In this document: piece by piece, positions 5,344-6,778 of the stretch | Position numbering within the stretch: the first letter of the stretch is position 1 | Layout of the letters: every line of letters begins with the position of its first letter | Assembly: GCA_002328295.1 (NCBI GenBank) | Contig: DCXE01000060.1 | Coordinates: 1-6,778, forward strand | Origin: Candidatus Peribacter sp. UBA2144 | GTDB lineage: Bacteria; Patescibacteriota; Gracilibacteria; Peribacterales; Peribacteraceae | Length of the DNA: 6,778 nucleotides | Reading direction: 5' to 3' | The notes under the pieces: model-generated | What the model was told of the DNA's origin: nothing | Database searches by the model: none | What the model saw: the letters and a program-made list of their open reading frames with translations, nothing else | Made by a program: the position numbers and the translations under genes

Positions 5344-6345
5344 TTATCTGCGTTTTTTCCTGCCAAGCGTCTTTTGCGTATATCGCTCAACAGGGAAAAA
5401 TAATTCTGGTGACAATGGCTTTCTGGCTGTTATTTGCTCGTATCTTGCATACTCACCCACGGATTCTAAGTAACGCTGCAAAAGTACTTGAGCCTCGTTC
5501 TCGTAATCTGGGAACACCTCTTCGCACGCCTGTTCATATTCAGAATGAACTTTCTCAGACATGTTGTAATTATTTCCCGCATCTTCCGCGAATGTCTTTG
5601 CTACTTTTGATGGAAACGTAAGTGGGTTACTTTGCCTCAGTCCATGAACATGTGCAAACACGGCATTAAACACAGCAACTTCAAGGTAGCTGATGCGTCC
5701 TTCCGTGTGCCTCAATAACTGCACAAGACCAGATTCAATGGAGTTTCCTTGGTCACCCTTACATCGTTGTACTGTTGCGTTATCCAATCCCATCTCTTCA
5801 GCAATGCTCAAAGCACGTTCAAGGAGTTTTGCCTCCTCGCGTATAAGCCACAATTTTCTAAAATCATCACATAGATCAGAAACAACCGTATCTGTGAATT
5901 CATTAGAAACAAGCTGAACTCTAACTTCGGCAGGAGTAGTCATTCCATCTGCAACAACACTTGAAAGGACTTCCTTTGGGTTAATAGTGTTACGTTTACG
6001 GATTGCTTTTATAGGTTCGTGTAAGTAGGTCTGCTTTAACTTCCTACCAATTGATATAACTTCACTCAACTTATCTGTGCTGAGATACTCCAAAACACCT
6101 TCTGCACCTTTCTTTGTATTGATGAAGCTGATACCGAGTGATAGTTCCGATCCTGTGTCTAATACCGCTCTTTTCGGACCTTGATCTGCATGTCTAATAG
6201 CAGCATTCAAAACTGCAACCAACTGTTGTCGTAGGTGGGCTTTGTACGATCTGTCGTACAAACTCGGATCGTGCTCATGCGCTCGAAGCAACACTGACCC
6301 AGCCTCCGAAGACAGTGCCAGTGGTTGCGAATTGGGAGCTTGCAT
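5344..6345 (-). CDS. Uncharacterised 333-aa helical protein, short paralogue of the 814-aa protein
   Basis: No known family is recognised. It is predicted mostly helical, with no signal peptide or membrane segment, so probably cytoplasmic. Three blocks align with the 814-aa protein in the same order and at similar spacing: SYKAHLRQQLVAVLN (33-47), 66-104 (LGISFI, KKG, EYL, IGRKL; 13 of 39 identical, ungapped) and 218-255 (YLEVAVF, HG, NPL, FP; 14 of 38 identical). The middle parts (~140-190) also match, including an EF pair (149-150) and an LxxAxxM/L helix. It therefore corresponds to the N-terminal domain alone, without the C-terminal solenoid-like part. The C-terminus is very basic (LGRKKRR), in contrast to the acidic tail of the next protein. 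ATG 6345 leaves about 30 residues before the first conserved block. No Shine-Dalgarno sequence is seen. The stop is TAA, and the J-domain gene starts 24 bp later. Confidence 0.9.
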   Translation of the reverse strand: MQAPNSQPLALSSEAGSVLLRAHEHDPSLYDRSYKAHLRQQLVAVLNAAIRHADQGPKRAVLDTGSELSLGISFINTKKGAEGVLEYLSTDKLSEVISIGRKLKQTYLHEPIKAIRKRNTINPKEVLSSVVADGMTTPAEVRVQLVSNEFTDTVVSDLCDDFRKLWLIREEAKLLERALSIAEEMGLDNATVQRCKGDQGNSIESGLVQLLRHTEGRISYLEVAVFNAVFAHVHGLRQSNPLTFPSKVAKTFAEDAGNNYNMSEKVHSEYEQACEEVFPDYENEAQVLLQRYLESVGEYARYEQITARKPLSPELFFPVERYTQKTLGRKKRR

Positions 6346-6415
6346 GTGTCAATGCGTAGGGATTCGAGAGGCCTTTATTGGCACGATAGGAAGGCAAAAT
6401 TGATGACAGAGACAA
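6346..6415 (-). other. 70-bp intergenic spacer without a clear promoter or terminator
   Basis: Reading leftwards, no convincing -35/-10 pair and no hairpin with a T-run is visible between the partial coiled-coil gene and the 333-aa gene. The simplest reading is that the four leftward genes are transcribed together from a promoter outside the window. It also lacks a Shine-Dalgarno sequence in the last 20 bp before ATG 6345. Confidence 0.4.
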
Positions 6416-6778
6416 CTAAATATTGTCGAGGTCGACTTGCTTATCAAGATCAACAGTAGGAGCTTGAGGAGTCGTAACCGCTTCTTCCTTTTTTACCCCA
6501 ACGAGTTCTTTGACTTCATCTGAGTGAGCTTCCCAATAGGCTTGTAGTTCTGCTTGGGCATTCACAGATTGTTCAGCCATAAAACTTTCGTCATCATAGT
6601 TGCGGGAAATCACATCCTCAATAGTCTTCACTCCCACAGCAGCCAGTACTTTATTGGGCATGTTTTTCGTCTCTAACTCTTCGATTTCTTCTCTCAGAGT
6701 AGAAAGTCCTCCTCTCAATTCAGCAACGCGACTTGCGTTGGCTGGATCATTTTTCTCCTGCAATGCGCTGAGTTCCTT
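6416..6778 (-). CDS. Coiled-coil protein, 5'-truncated by the window edge
   Basis: Only the last 120 residues are visible. The frame stays open to the right edge, and the TTG at 6763 is very probably internal rather than the start. The visible beginning and the region up to about residue 40 (KELSALQEKN, then AELRGGLSTLREEIEELE) have the leucine and charged-residue spacing of a coiled coil. A helical middle and a proline-containing acidic end (APTVDLDKQVDLDNI) follow. No family is recognised. It precedes the 333-aa gene by 70 bp on the same strand and is probably part of the same operon. The stop is TAG. Confidence 0.8.
   Translation of the reverse strand, partial: KELSALQEKNDPANASRVAELRGGLSTLREEIEELETKNMPNKVLAAVGVKTIEDVISRNYDDESFMAEQSVNAQAELQAYWEAHSDEVKELVGVKKEEAVTTPQAPTVDLDKQVDLDNI

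Noticed and set aside
1..6778. CRISPR array, insertion sequence, toxin-antitoxin or prophage genes
   Set aside because: No regularly spaced repeat array, transposase, small overlapping toxin/antitoxin pair or phage protein was found in either strand.

Overview
The window is a bacterial chromosomal or metagenomic segment of moderate GC content. Nothing in it is phage- or plasmid-like. A short family-X DNA polymerase without the PHP domain, few or no Shine-Dalgarno sequences, and several long helical proteins I cannot assign to any family would fit an uncultured candidate-phylum bacterium (Patescibacteria/CPR or Gracilibacteria/Peregrinibacteria type). That placement is inference of modest confidence. 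The long frames have no internal TGA, so the UGA=Gly code of some Gracilibacteria is unlikely.

Left part, + strand. A GC-rich palindrome with a run of ten C lies at 44-79. Next comes a 100-bp segment bounded by 16-bp inverted repeats (114-213), which ends 5 bp before a TATAAT box (219-224). That box sits 6 bp before the GTG (231) proposed here as the polX start, so the polX mRNA may be leaderless. PolX (316 aa) has intact lyase, HhH and polymerase motifs. Its stop codon runs into five 7-bp tandem repeats. A complete tRNA-Ser(GGA) with encoded CCA follows at 1269-1359.

Middle, 1360-1641. No convincing gene is present. The stretch holds a strong interrupted hairpin, two related hairpin-forming segments spaced 50 bp apart, and a probable terminator for the leftward operon.

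Right part, - strand, read from right to left. The genes are a 5'-truncated coiled-coil protein (at least 120 aa), a 333-aa helical protein, a 402-aa protein with a J domain, half of a DnaJ-type zinc finger and a very acidic tail, and an 814-aa helical protein. The last three are separated by exactly 24 bp each and look like one operon ending at the terminator at 1609-1635. The 333-aa protein aligns by eye with the first ~340 residues of the 814-aa protein. The operon therefore encodes two paralogues on either side of a J-domain gene, with a ~440-residue solenoid-like extension on the second paralogue. I recognise no described system with this layout. It is the best candidate for something new here, perhaps a co-chaperone with dedicated partner proteins.

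Bases 1-43 may hold the end of an upstream gene (one frame stops at 20-22), but too little is visible to name it.
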